Below are positions 1-5,913 of a DNA stretch of 6,694 nt, one piece after another. The DNA comes from Steroidobacteraceae bacterium (GTDB taxonomy: Bacteria; Pseudomonadota; Gammaproteobacteria; Steroidobacterales; Steroidobacteraceae). Each line of letters begins with the position of its first letter. Positions within the stretch are counted from its first letter, which is position 1. Both the position numbers and the translations under genes were made by a program. The stretch covers positions 1 through 6,694 of the forward strand of contig JABEVI010000036.1 of the NCBI GenBank assembly GCA_013044085.1, read 5' to 3'. The notes under the pieces are model-generated. The model saw nothing but the letters and a program-made list of their open reading frames with translations, was not told the DNA's origin and did not search any database.

Positions 1-1256
1 CCCGGCTGGAGGAAGCCGAAAAGCGCGATCACCGGCGTATCGGCAGGGAATTGGATCTGTTCCACCTTCAGGAAGAGGCGCCGGGCGCCGTTTTCTGGCA
101 CCCGAAGGGTTGGTCCTTGTTCCAGTCGCTGATCGGCTATATGCGTGCTCGCCAGGCGGCGGCCGGATACGTCGAGATCAATACGCCGGAAATCATGGAT
201 CGTGAACTGTGGGTGCAGTCCGGCCATGTCGAGAAGTTCGGCGAGAACATGTTCATGACCAAAACGCCGGACGAACGCACCTTCGCGATCAAGCCGATGA
301 ACTGCCCCGGGCACGTGCAAGTGTTCAAACAGGGGCTGCGCAGTTATCGTGAATTGCCGCTCCGGCTGGCCGAATTCGGCAAGGTGCATCGCTACGAGCC
401 ATCCGGTGCGCTGCACGGATTGATGAGGGTGCGGGCATTCACGCAGGATGACGCGCACATTTTTTGCACGACCGAGCAGATCACCGAGGAATCGGTCAAG
501 GTGACCGAATTGATCCTCAGTATCTACCGTGACTTCGGTTTCGAGGATGTGCGCATCAAGTTCTCCGACCGCCCGGTCAAACGCGTCGGATCCGATGAGA
601 TCTGGGACAAGTCGGAGGCCGCGCTACGGCACGCGGCCTCGGCTGCGGGCATCGAGACGACGCTGAACCCCGGCGAGGGGGCGTTCTACGGCCCAAAGCT
701 CGAGTTCGTGTTGCGCGACGCAATCGGTCGGGATTGGCAGTGCGGCACCCTTCAGGTCGACCTGAATTTGCCGGGCCGCCTAGGAGCCGCTTTCGTAGGC
801 GAGGACGGACAGAAGCATATCCCGGTGATGCTGCACCGCGCCATGTTTGGCTCCCTCGAACGATTCATCGGTATTTTGATCGAACACCATGCGGGTAAAT
901 TGCCGACTTGGCTCGCTCCGGTTCAGGCTGTTGTGCTCGCAATTACCGACAGACAGGCGAAATATTGTGCGGAAGTTGCGGAAAACCTGAAAAATCAGGG
1001 GCTTCGGGTAGAACTGGACTTGAGGAACGAGAAAGTAGGCTTTAAAATCCGCGAGCACACACTCAAGCGCGTTCCCTATCTCTTGGTTGCAGGCGACCGG
1101 GAAATGGAGGCGCGTACCCTGGCCGTGCGCACGCGCAATGGCAAGGACTTCGGGGCGGTCGAGTTAGACCGGATCGCTGAAGGTCTTGCCGAGGAAGTCG
1201 CGAGCCGCGGCCGTATTGTTTTGGAGGATCGCGTATCGCAACGTCCAAGCGCGTAA
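1..1256 (+). CDS. thrS: Threonine--tRNA ligase, 3' part (5' end outside window)
   Basis: Class II threonyl-tRNA synthetase, which attaches threonine to tRNA-Thr in the cytoplasm. The gene is open from the first bases; codons are in frame from position 3 and 417 residues are present. The reading opens with LEEAEKRDHR, typical of the link into the catalytic domain, so the TGS and editing domains (about 233 residues by comparison with the 642-residue E. coli enzyme) lie upstream. The three zinc ligands that bind the threonine amino group are present with E. coli spacing: Cys101 in MNCPGH, His152 in DDAHIFC and His278 in MLHRAMFGS (fragment numbering). Motif 2 (HRYEPSGALHG, then RVRAFTQDD) and motif 3 (GSLERFIGIL) are intact. 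The anticodon-binding domain begins near WLAPVQ and contains DLRNEKVGFKIREHTL. The catalytic part reads like alphaproteobacterial enzymes and the C-terminal part like gammaproteobacterial ones (see findings). The last 22 bases overlap the proposed infC start. Confidence 0.97.
   Translation, partial: RLEEAEKRDHRRIGRELDLFHLQEEAPGAVFWHPKGWSLFQSLIGYMRARQAAAGYVEINTPEIMDRELWVQSGHVEKFGENMFMTKTPDERTFAIKPMNCPGHVQVFKQGLRSYRELPLRLAEFGKVHRYEPSGALHGLMRVRAFTQDDAHIFCTTEQITEESVKVTELILSIYRDFGFEDVRIKFSDRPVKRVGSDEIWDKSEAALRHAASAAGIETTLNPGEGAFYGPKLEFVLRDAIGRDWQCGTLQVDLNLPGRLGAAFVGEDGQKHIPVMLHRAMFGSLERFIGILIEHHAGKLPTWLAPVQAVVLAITDRQAKYCAEVAENLKNQGLRVELDLRNEKVGFKIREHTLKRVPYLLVAGDREMEARTLAVRTRNGKDFGAVELDRIAEGLAEEVASRGRIVLEDRVSQRPSA
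1222..1237 (+). promoter_or_regulatory. infC ribosome binding site and AUC start codon
   Basis: A Shine-Dalgarno sequence GGAGG (1223-1227) lies 7 bases before an in-frame ATC (1235-1237), within the last codons of thrS. No ATG, GTG or TTG occurs in this frame between the upstream stop (TGA, 1178-1180) and the GTG at 1286. That GTG has no well-placed ribosome binding site: GAGGAG at 1265-1270 is 15 bases away. Starting at ATC restores the N-terminal residues RRNEEI that the IF3 family expects. E. coli infC uses AUU, another codon that IF3 itself selects against, so the site probably mediates autoregulation. The autoregulatory role is inferred from the family. Confidence 0.8.
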
Positions 1257-1753
1257 GGCGCAATGAGGAGATTTCGGCCCCGTCAGTGCGAGTGATCGCG
1301 GCGGATGGGAGCCAAGCCGGGGTCATGTCGAGGGCGGAAGCTCTGCAGATGGCCAGTTCGCAGACCTTGGATCTCGTCGAGGTTTCACCAACGGCGGATC
1401 CGCCGGTGGTGAGGGTCATGGACTTCGGCAAGTTCTTGTTCGAACAGAACAAGAAGGCGCACGCGGCGAAACGCAAGCAGAAGCAGATTCAAGTCAAGGA
1501 AGTGAAGTTTCGTCCCGGGACGGAAGAGGCTGATTACCAGGTAAAACTGCGTAACATCATCCGCTTCCTGACCGAGGGTGATAAGGCCAAGGTAACCTTG
1601 CGTTACCGAGGCCGCGAGCTCGTGCACCAGGACATCGGTCGCAAGCTCTTGACGCGGATTTCAACTGATCTCGCACCGTATTCGGTGGTCGAGCAGAATC
1701 CGCTGATGGAGGGGAAACAGATGATCATGGTGTTCGGGCCGAAAAAGAAGTGA
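1235..1753 (+). CDS. infC: Translation initiation factor IF-3
   Basis: IF-3 binds the 30S ribosomal subunit, prevents premature joining with 50S and checks that a proper start codon and initiator tRNA are in the P site. From the ATC at 1235 the protein has 172 residues, beginning (I/M)ATSKRVRRNEEISAPSVRV; E. coli IF-3 has 180. The N-terminal domain shows LDLVEVSPTADPPVVRVMD and the YGKF-like segment DFGKFLFEQ. A lysine-rich linker (KKAHAAKRKQKQIQVKEVKF) leads to the C-terminal domain with FRPGTEEADYQVKL, RFLTEGDKAKVTLRYRGRE and the ending QMIMVFGPKKK. A shorter 155-residue form from GTG 1286 would lose the conserved NEEI region and lacks a good ribosome binding site. The family is certain. 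The start is strongly supported but not proven. Confidence 0.95.
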   Translation: MATSKRVRRNEEISAPSVRVIAADGSQAGVMSRAEALQMASSQTLDLVEVSPTADPPVVRVMDFGKFLFEQNKKAHAAKRKQKQIQVKEVKFRPGTEEADYQVKLRNIIRFLTEGDKAKVTLRYRGRELVHQDIGRKLLTRISTDLAPYSVVEQNPLMEGKQMIMVFGPKKK

Positions 1754-1850
1754 GCGGTCGGCCGCAAGGCCTTCCACCCCGCCTGTAGCGGCGCGAACGG
1801 CGACCGATGGTCGCGGTGAGCGTTTGTGAACAGGGCTAGAAAATCAGGAG
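1565..1850 (+). promoter_or_regulatory. Candidate long-range pseudoknot controlling rpmI translation (L20 operator)
   Basis: UUCCUGA at 1565-1571, inside infC (codons for RFL), is complementary to UCAGGAG at 1844-1850, which includes the rpmI Shine-Dalgarno sequence. This gives six Watson-Crick pairs plus one G-U pair. The two strands are about 275-285 bases apart. In E. coli, L20 represses rpmI-rplT through a pseudoknot between the rpmI initiation region and a segment of infC about 280 bases upstream, so distance and location agree. Caveats: a pyrimidine-rich match to a Shine-Dalgarno sequence can arise by chance, and the infC strand lies in conserved codons. The helices that would complete the pseudoknot were not resolved. 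Confidence 0.4.
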
Positions 1851-1856
1851 TAACAG
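1754..1856 (+). other. infC-rpmI spacer with two small hairpins
   Basis: This 103-base untranslated spacer contains GGCC-GCAA-GGCC (1760-1771), a 4-bp stem closed by a GNRA-type tetraloop, and GCGACC-GAT-GGTCGC (1800-1814), a perfect 6-bp stem with a 3-base loop. No T-tract follows either, so neither looks like an intrinsic terminator. In E. coli the corresponding spacer holds a second L20-binding stem that mimics 23S rRNA, and these hairpins could serve that role, but I cannot identify the rRNA-like bulges by eye. A 10-codon frame ATG...TAG (1807-1839) is present without a ribosome binding site and is not called as a gene. Confidence 0.45.
1846..1856 (+). promoter_or_regulatory. rpmI ribosome binding site
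   Basis: AGGAG (1846-1850) is followed by TAACAG and then the ATG at 1857, a spacing of 6 bases. The same 11 bases, AGGAGTAACAG, occur before rplT. This is the strand proposed to pair with infC in the L20 pseudoknot, so it sets the start and may be the control point. Confidence 0.85.
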
Positions 1857-2051
1857 ATGCCCAAGATGAAGACCAACCGGGCTGCGGCGAAGCGTTTCCG
1901 AAAAACGGCAAACGGTTTCAAACGCGGCCAATCCCATCGACGTCATATTCTGACGAAGAAGCCGAGCAAGCGTAAACGGCAGTTGCGCCGGGAAATGCAG
2001 GTGCATGAAACCGACCAGGGTCGGATCAAGCAATTGCTGCCGTACGCGTGA
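1857..2051 (+). CDS. rpmI: 50S ribosomal protein L35
   Basis: A small, strongly basic ribosomal protein of the 50S subunit, 64 residues long against 65 in E. coli. It begins MPKMKTNRAAAKRF and continues with the family pattern of a helix rich in Lys and Arg (RFRKTANGFKRG), then HRRHILTKKPSKRKRQLR and the C-terminal IKQLLPYA. It has a good ribosome binding site and lies 20 bases before rplT. In E. coli, rpmI is the gene whose initiation site L20 blocks, and rplT repression follows by translational coupling. The short 20-base gap makes the same plausible here. Confidence 0.98.
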   Translation: MPKMKTNRAAAKRFRKTANGFKRGQSHRRHILTKKPSKRKRQLRREMQVHETDQGRIKQLLPYA

Positions 2052-2057
2052 GCACAG

Positions 2058-2068
2058 AGGAGTAACAG
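2058..2068 (+). promoter_or_regulatory. rplT ribosome binding site
   Basis: GAGGAG (2057-2062) lies 9 bases before the ATG at 2072. The 11-base string AGGAGTAACAG (2058-2068) is identical to the one before rpmI (1846-1856), apart from sitting 3 bases further from its start codon. Confidence 0.75.
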
Positions 2069-2071
2069 AAT

Positions 2072-2431
2072 ATGGCACGAGTCAAACGCGGCGTAATAGC
2101 CGGCCGTCGGCATAAAAAAGTTCTCAAGAAGGCCAAGGGCTATTTCAATGCCCGGCGCAAGGTTTTCCGCACGGCCAAGCAGGCGGTCATCAAGGCCGGC
2201 CAGTATGCTTACCGTGGCCGCAAGGAAAAGAAGCGTGAGTATCGCGCTTTGTGGATCACGCGAATCAACGCGGCGGCGCGCCTCTCCGGCCTGTCGTACA
2301 GTCGCTTGATCGATGGCTTGAACAAAGCCGGTTTGGCGATCGATCGCAAGGTCCTCGCGGATCTCGCGGTTCACGATCTGCCGGCCTTCGCGGCGATCGC
2401 GGAGAAGGCCAAGGCGAGCCTTCCGGCCTGA
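2072..2431 (+). CDS. rplT: 50S ribosomal protein L20
   Basis: An assembly-initiating protein of the 50S subunit that binds 23S rRNA. In enterobacteria it also represses its own operon. It has 119 residues, about the usual length. The start MARVKRGVIAGRRHKKVLKKAKGY is split here as MARVKRGV, ARRHKK-like GRRHKKVLK and KAKGYFNARRKVFRTAK, forming the long basic N-terminal tail. The globular C-terminal domain contains the block YRGRKEKKREYRALWI, then RINAAARLSGLSYSRLI and GLAIDRKVLADLAV. It follows rpmI closely and has its own strong ribosome binding site, so the pair is expected to be made together. The spacer after it contains a strong hairpin that may set how much transcription or stable mRNA continues into pheS. 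Confidence 0.98.
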   Translation: MARVKRGVIAGRRHKKVLKKAKGYFNARRKVFRTAKQAVIKAGQYAYRGRKEKKREYRALWITRINAAARLSGLSYSRLIDGLNKAGLAIDRKVLADLAVHDLPAFAAIAEKAKASLPA

Positions 2432-2509
2432 CGGACGCTTCCCGAGAAGCTCAAAGGCGGGGTTCGGCCATGTGAGCCGAACCCCGCCGCTCCCGCCGAA
2501 CCGTCCGCC
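2432..2509 (+). promoter_or_regulatory. Structured leader before pheS: 13-bp hairpin inside a 6-bp outer stem
   Basis: GGCGGGGTTCGGC (2456-2468) and GCCGAACCCCGCC (2476-2488) form a perfect 13-bp stem with a 7-base loop, CATGTGA. CGGACG (2432-2437), directly after the rplT stop, pairs with CGTCCG (2502-2507), ending 2 bases before the pheS ATG. A second copy of GCCGAACC (2495-2502) could replace part of the right arm, allowing alternative folds. No T-run follows the hairpin on the + strand, so it is not a typical intrinsic terminator; on the other strand only TTT follows. E. coli has an attenuator with a Phe-rich leader peptide (pheM) here, but no Phe-rich frame is present. Confidence 0.7.
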
Positions 2510-3535
2510 ATGGCTGATCCTGAAACACTCTCCCTGCTCCTCGAGCGCTCGATCGAGGAGATACGTGTTTGTGCGAACCTCACCGTGCTCGATGAGATTC
2601 GAGTGCGCTTGCTTGGCAAGAAGGGGTTGCTGACCGAACGCCTCAAATCTCTCGGTGCGCTCGCAGCCTCGGAAAGACCCGTGGCTGGACAGAAGATCAA
2701 TGAGGCGAAGTTCGCGCTCCAAGGGGCGCTCGAATCGCGTCGCGTGGCGCTCGAGGAAGAGGCGCTCGCCGCGACGCTCGCGGTCGGACGAATCGACGTC
2801 ACCTTGCCGGGCCGCGGCCAGGAACCGGGCAGCATGCATCCGGTCACGCGAACCCGCTTGCGGATCGAGCGGATATTCGCCCAGGCCGGCTTCCGGATAG
2901 CCACGGGCCCGGAGGTCGAGGACGACTTCCATAATTTTGAAGCGCTCAACATCCCGCAGAACCATCCGGCGCGCGCGATGCATGACACGTTCTATTTTCC
3001 GGACGGCCGTCTGTTGCGCACGCACACTTCGCCGGTACAAATCCGTGCGATGCGGCTTCAGAAGCCGCCACTCGCGGTGATCGCTCCGGGCCGGGTGTAT
3101 CGTTGCGATTCGGACATGACCCACACCCCGATGTTTCATCAGGTCGAGGGATTGATCGTCGGCGAGACGGTAAGTTTCGCGAACTTGAAGTCGATGCTGC
3201 ACACTTTCGTCGAAAAGTTCTTCGAGCGTTCGCTTGGAATGCGGCTGCGGCCCTCGTACTTTCCGTTTACCGAGCCCTCGGCGGAGGTCGATATCGAATG
3301 CGTGTTCTGTCACGGCGGCGGCTGTCGGGTGTGCAAGCAGACCGGCTGGCTCGAGGTCCTCGGCTGCGGAATGATCCATCCGAACGTGCTGGCGGCGGCC
3401 GGTATCGACGCCGAGCAATGGCAGGGCTACGCATTCGGCATGGGCATCGAGCGCCTGGCGATGCTGCGCTATGGCGTCGATGATCTGCGCCTGTTCTTCG
3501 AGAACGATCTGCGGTTCCTGAAGCAATTCCCGTGA
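2510..3535 (+). CDS. pheS: Phenylalanine--tRNA ligase alpha subunit
   Basis: Catalytic subunit of the alpha2-beta2 phenylalanyl-tRNA synthetase, which charges tRNA-Phe in the cytoplasm. It has 341 residues; E. coli has 327. Residues 1-90 form the helical coiled-coil arm that contacts tRNA. The class II core follows: motif 1 region HPVTRTRLRIERIF and GPEVEDDFHNFEALN, motif 2 with Arg198 in RVYRCDSDMTHTPMFHQVEG, and motif 3 at about 309-318 (FGMGIERLAM). The stretch LEVLGCGMIHPN is part of the active site. Relative to E. coli, this protein has an extra Cys264-X2-Cys267-X4-Cys272-X2-Cys275 segment, which could bind zinc. The ATG at 2510 has no Shine-Dalgarno sequence, but the N-terminus aligns with the family and no in-frame alternative lies upstream. 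The stop overlaps the pheT start. Confidence 0.98.
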   Translation: MADPETLSLLLERSIEEIRVCANLTVLDEIRVRLLGKKGLLTERLKSLGALAASERPVAGQKINEAKFALQGALESRRVALEEEALAATLAVGRIDVTLPGRGQEPGSMHPVTRTRLRIERIFAQAGFRIATGPEVEDDFHNFEALNIPQNHPARAMHDTFYFPDGRLLRTHTSPVQIRAMRLQKPPLAVIAPGRVYRCDSDMTHTPMFHQVEGLIVGETVSFANLKSMLHTFVEKFFERSLGMRLRPSYFPFTEPSAEVDIECVFCHGGGCRVCKQTGWLEVLGCGMIHPNVLAAAGIDAEQWQGYAFGMGIERLAMLRYGVDDLRLFFENDLRFLKQFP

Positions 3536-5910
3536 AGATCACCCATCACTGGCTTCGCAATTACGTGCCCAATTGTGCATCGGCCGGCGATCTGGCAGCG
3601 CAGCTGACGCTTGCCGGACTCGAGGTCGAGGCGCTCGAGCCGGCCGCGCCGCCGTTCAGCGGTGTCGTGGTCGGCGAGGTGTTGAGCTGCGGCCCACATC
3701 CGAACGCCGAGCGCCTGTCGGTGTGCAGCGTGACGAGCGACGGCACGGATCGCCTGCAAATCGTTTGTGGCGCGCCGAACGTGCGGGCCGGACTCAAGGT
3801 CGCGGTGGCGATGCTCGGGGCACGATTACCCGGCGAACTTACGATCAAGCGGGCGAAGCTGCGCGGGCTCGAATCGCAGGGCATGCTTTGTTCGGTCCGC
3901 GAACTCGGGCTCGGCCACGAGCATGATGGCATCCTCGAATTGCCGGACGATCTCGCGCTTGGCCGCGATCTGCGCGCGGCGCTCGACCTCGACGACACGG
4001 TGCTCGAAGTCAATGCGACGCCCAATCGCGGCGATTGCATGAGCGTGTTCGGGATTGCACGCGATCACGTGGCGGCGCGACAGCGCCGGTATTTGCAGTA
4101 TGCCTGTGAACCCGTGGACGCACGGCGCCCGCGGATCTTCCCGGTGACGGTTCAGGCGCCTGCGGCATGTCCGGTGTTCGCGGGCCGCCTGATCCAGGGA
4201 ATTCGCACGGGTGTGCAGTCGCCGTTGTGGTTGCGGGAGCGGTTGCGGCGGGTGGGAATCGGCAGCATTTCCCCCGTGGTCGACGTCACGAATTACGTGA
4301 TGATCGAGCTCGGCCAGCCGATGCACGCCTACGATGCCGCACGCCTCGCCGGCGCGATCGCCGTGCGCCCGGCCGCCGAAGGCGAGAAAATCATCCTGCT
4401 CGATGACAAGGAATACGTGCTCGCCGGGGACTTCCTCGTCATCGCCGACGCGGCAGGGCCGGTCGGCCTCGCGGGCATCATGGGTGGACGCCGTACGGCG
4501 ATCGCCGCGGGCACCACGGAGGTGTTTCTCGAGGCTGCACATTTCACCCCCCAGGCGCTTGCCGGGCGGGCGCGCCGACTGGGTCTGTTCACCGATGCCG
4601 CGCAGCGCTTTGAGCGCGGCGTGGATCCGGAGCTGCCAGCGTTGGCGATCGAGCGCGCAACCCGGCTGCTGATCGATATCGTCGGCGGTGAGCCCGGTCC
4701 GATCGACATCCGCGGCGGCTCGCCCGGCGCGGAGGATCGGCGCGTGAGTTTGCGCCGTAGCCGCCTGGCCCGGCTCCTCGGGTCGCAGGTGCCGGATGGC
4801 GAAGTGCGCGAATTGCTCGGTGCGCTCAGTCCCCGGGTCGAGGAATATGCCGAGGGCTGGACGATCCTCGTCCCGACACACCGCTTCGACATGGCCATCG
4901 AGGCCGACCTCGTCGAGGAGGTTGCCCGTCTGCGCGGTTTCGACAGCATCGCGGAAATTCCGGCGACGGGGCAACAGATCGCCGGCGTCGCCAGCGAGGA
5001 GCGGGTCTCGCAGGAGCGGCTTCTGCACGCGCTGATCGACCGCGGGTACCGTGAGGTGATCACGTACAGCTTCGTCGACCCGGGTCTGCAGCGTCTGGTT
5101 TTCGCCGATACCCCGGCGCTGAAGCTCGCCAATCCGTTGTCGGCGGAACTTGCCGAGATGCGGGTGTCGCTGTGGCCTGGACTGCTGGGGACCTGTCGGG
5201 AAAACCTACGTCGGCAACAGTCGCGAATGCGCTTGTGCGAGATCGGCAGGAAGTTCCTGCTCGAGGGCCAGGACCTATGCGAAGTTGATACGGTGGCCGG
5301 GATCGTGACCGGTTCGCGCTCGCCGGAACAGTGGGACAGCCCGCGAGGCGAGGTGGATTTCTACGACCTCAAGGCCGATTTGGATGGAATTTTGGCGTTG
5401 ACCGGCGATGCGGCGTCGGTGAGTTATCGCGCCGAACATCTTGAGTGTCTGCGACCGGGTCGTTGCGCTCGGCTGTGGCGTCAGGATCGGCCTATCGGTT
5501 GGTTGGGTGAGTTGCATCCGCGGCTGGTGAAGCTCTTGGAATTGCCGTCGACGCCTTGGTTATTCGAAATAGAATTAGAGTCAGGATTATCTTCTAACAT
5601 CATAAATTATAAGAAAATATCAAAGTTTCCGAGCGTCCGGCGCGACCTGGCGCTGGTCGTCGATGAAGACGTTACGTTCGCTCAGCTGCGGGAAAATGTT
5701 ACTGTTGCCGCTGCGGGACTGCTCAGCGATATCGTGGCTTTCGATGTCTATCGGGGGCCGGGGATAGATTCAGGACGAAAAAGTATCGCTTTAGGGTTGA
5801 TTTTGCAGGACTCTTCCCGCACTCTTACCGAAGTGGATGTGGATACCGTCGTCACCTCGGTGGTGGAGCGGCTGCGGGATGTTTGCAGCGCCACGATAAG
5901 AGACCAATAA
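3532..5910 (+). CDS. pheT: Phenylalanine--tRNA ligase beta subunit
   Basis: Beta subunit of phenylalanyl-tRNA synthetase, needed for tRNA binding and for hydrolysing tRNA-Phe charged with tyrosine. It has 792 residues; E. coli has 795. It starts at GTG (3532), overlapping the pheS stop as GTGA, and begins MKITHHWLRNYVP, as in the family. Domains in order: an OB-fold tRNA-binding domain at about 40-150 (HPNAERLSVC, IVCGAPNVRAG, LRGLESQGMLCS); the B3/B4 editing domain (VTNYVMIELGQPMHAYD, GLAGIMGG, EVFLEAAHF); the B5 domain near 400-480; the inactive synthetase-like core (YSFVDPGLQRL, LANPLSAELAEMR); and a C-terminal FDX-ACB domain from about residue 699 (FPSVRRDLALVVDE). No clear Shine-Dalgarno precedes it, so coupling to pheS is likely. 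Codons 677-698 are strikingly A+T-rich compared with the rest. Confidence 0.98.
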   Translation: MKITHHWLRNYVPNCASAGDLAAQLTLAGLEVEALEPAAPPFSGVVVGEVLSCGPHPNAERLSVCSVTSDGTDRLQIVCGAPNVRAGLKVAVAMLGARLPGELTIKRAKLRGLESQGMLCSVRELGLGHEHDGILELPDDLALGRDLRAALDLDDTVLEVNATPNRGDCMSVFGIARDHVAARQRRYLQYACEPVDARRPRIFPVTVQAPAACPVFAGRLIQGIRTGVQSPLWLRERLRRVGIGSISPVVDVTNYVMIELGQPMHAYDAARLAGAIAVRPAAEGEKIILLDDKEYVLAGDFLVIADAAGPVGLAGIMGGRRTAIAAGTTEVFLEAAHFTPQALAGRARRLGLFTDAAQRFERGVDPELPALAIERATRLLIDIVGGEPGPIDIRGGSPGAEDRRVSLRRSRLARLLGSQVPDGEVRELLGALSPRVEEYAEGWTILVPTHRFDMAIEADLVEEVARLRGFDSIAEIPATGQQIAGVASEERVSQERLLHALIDRGYREVITYSFVDPGLQRLVFADTPALKLANPLSAELAEMRVSLWPGLLGTCRENLRRQQSRMRLCEIGRKFLLEGQDLCEVDTVAGIVTGSRSPEQWDSPRGEVDFYDLKADLDGILALTGDAASVSYRAEHLECLRPGRCARLWRQDRPIGWLGELHPRLVKLLELPSTPWLFEIELESGLSSNIINYKKISKFPSVRRDLALVVDEDVTFAQLRENVTVAAAGLLSDIVAFDVYRGPGIDSGRKSIALGLILQDSSRTLTEVDVDTVVTSVVERLRDVCSATIRDQ
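5548..5575 (+). promoter_or_regulatory. Candidate internal sigma-70 promoter for ihfA
   Basis: TCGACG (5548-5553, 4 of 6 matches to TTGACA), a 16-base spacer and TAGAAT (5570-5575, 5 of 6 matches to TATAAT) sit at the start of an A+T-rich island inside pheT, about 340 bases before ihfA. In E. coli, ihfA also has a promoter of its own within pheT. A further -10-like TATAAG occurs at 5608-5613 without a good -35. The match is moderate and A+T-rich DNA produces such matches by chance. Confidence 0.3.
5618..5630 (+). promoter_or_regulatory. Possible IHF-binding site inside pheT
   Basis: TATCAAAGTTTCC matches the WATCAA half of the IHF consensus WATCARNNNNTTR fully, but only 1 of 3 positions in the TTR part. 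It is preceded by A+T-rich DNA (5601-5617), as in strong IHF sites such as lambda H'. It lies about 45 bases downstream of the candidate promoter for ihfA, a suitable place for the autorepression known in E. coli. The incomplete consensus keeps confidence low. Confidence 0.2.
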
Positions 5911-5913
5911 AAC

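Noticed and set aside
1263..1295. ATG at 1263 as the infC start
   Set aside because: It is in another frame and reaches a stop after 10 codons.
1807..1839. Ten-codon frame (MVAVSVCEQG) between infC and rpmI as a leader peptide
   Set aside because: It has no ribosome binding site, its ATG lies in a hairpin, and no enriched amino acid suggests attenuation.
2470..2475. ATGTGA start-stop minimal frame exactly in the loop of the hairpin before pheS
   Set aside because: No Shine-Dalgarno sequence precedes it and it would be closed off by a 13-bp stem. A 6-base match is easily due to chance.
2456..2488. Intrinsic terminator after rplT
   Set aside because: The stem is strong, but GCTCCCGCC follows instead of a T-run, and pheS follows on the same strand as part of the known operon arrangement.
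1943..3526. Long antisense open frame (527 codons) opposite rplT and pheS, and a similar 400-codon frame opposite pheT (3826-5028)
   Set aside because: Both mirror well-conserved genes in GC-rich DNA, where stop codons are scarce on the opposite strand. The translations show no recognisable domains and are rich in Arg, and no promoter or ribosome binding site was found for them.
5883..5911. Promoter TTGCAG-N17-AATAAA just before ihfA
   Set aside because: Transcription would begin at or after the ihfA ATG, and the -35 has only 3 of 6 matches.
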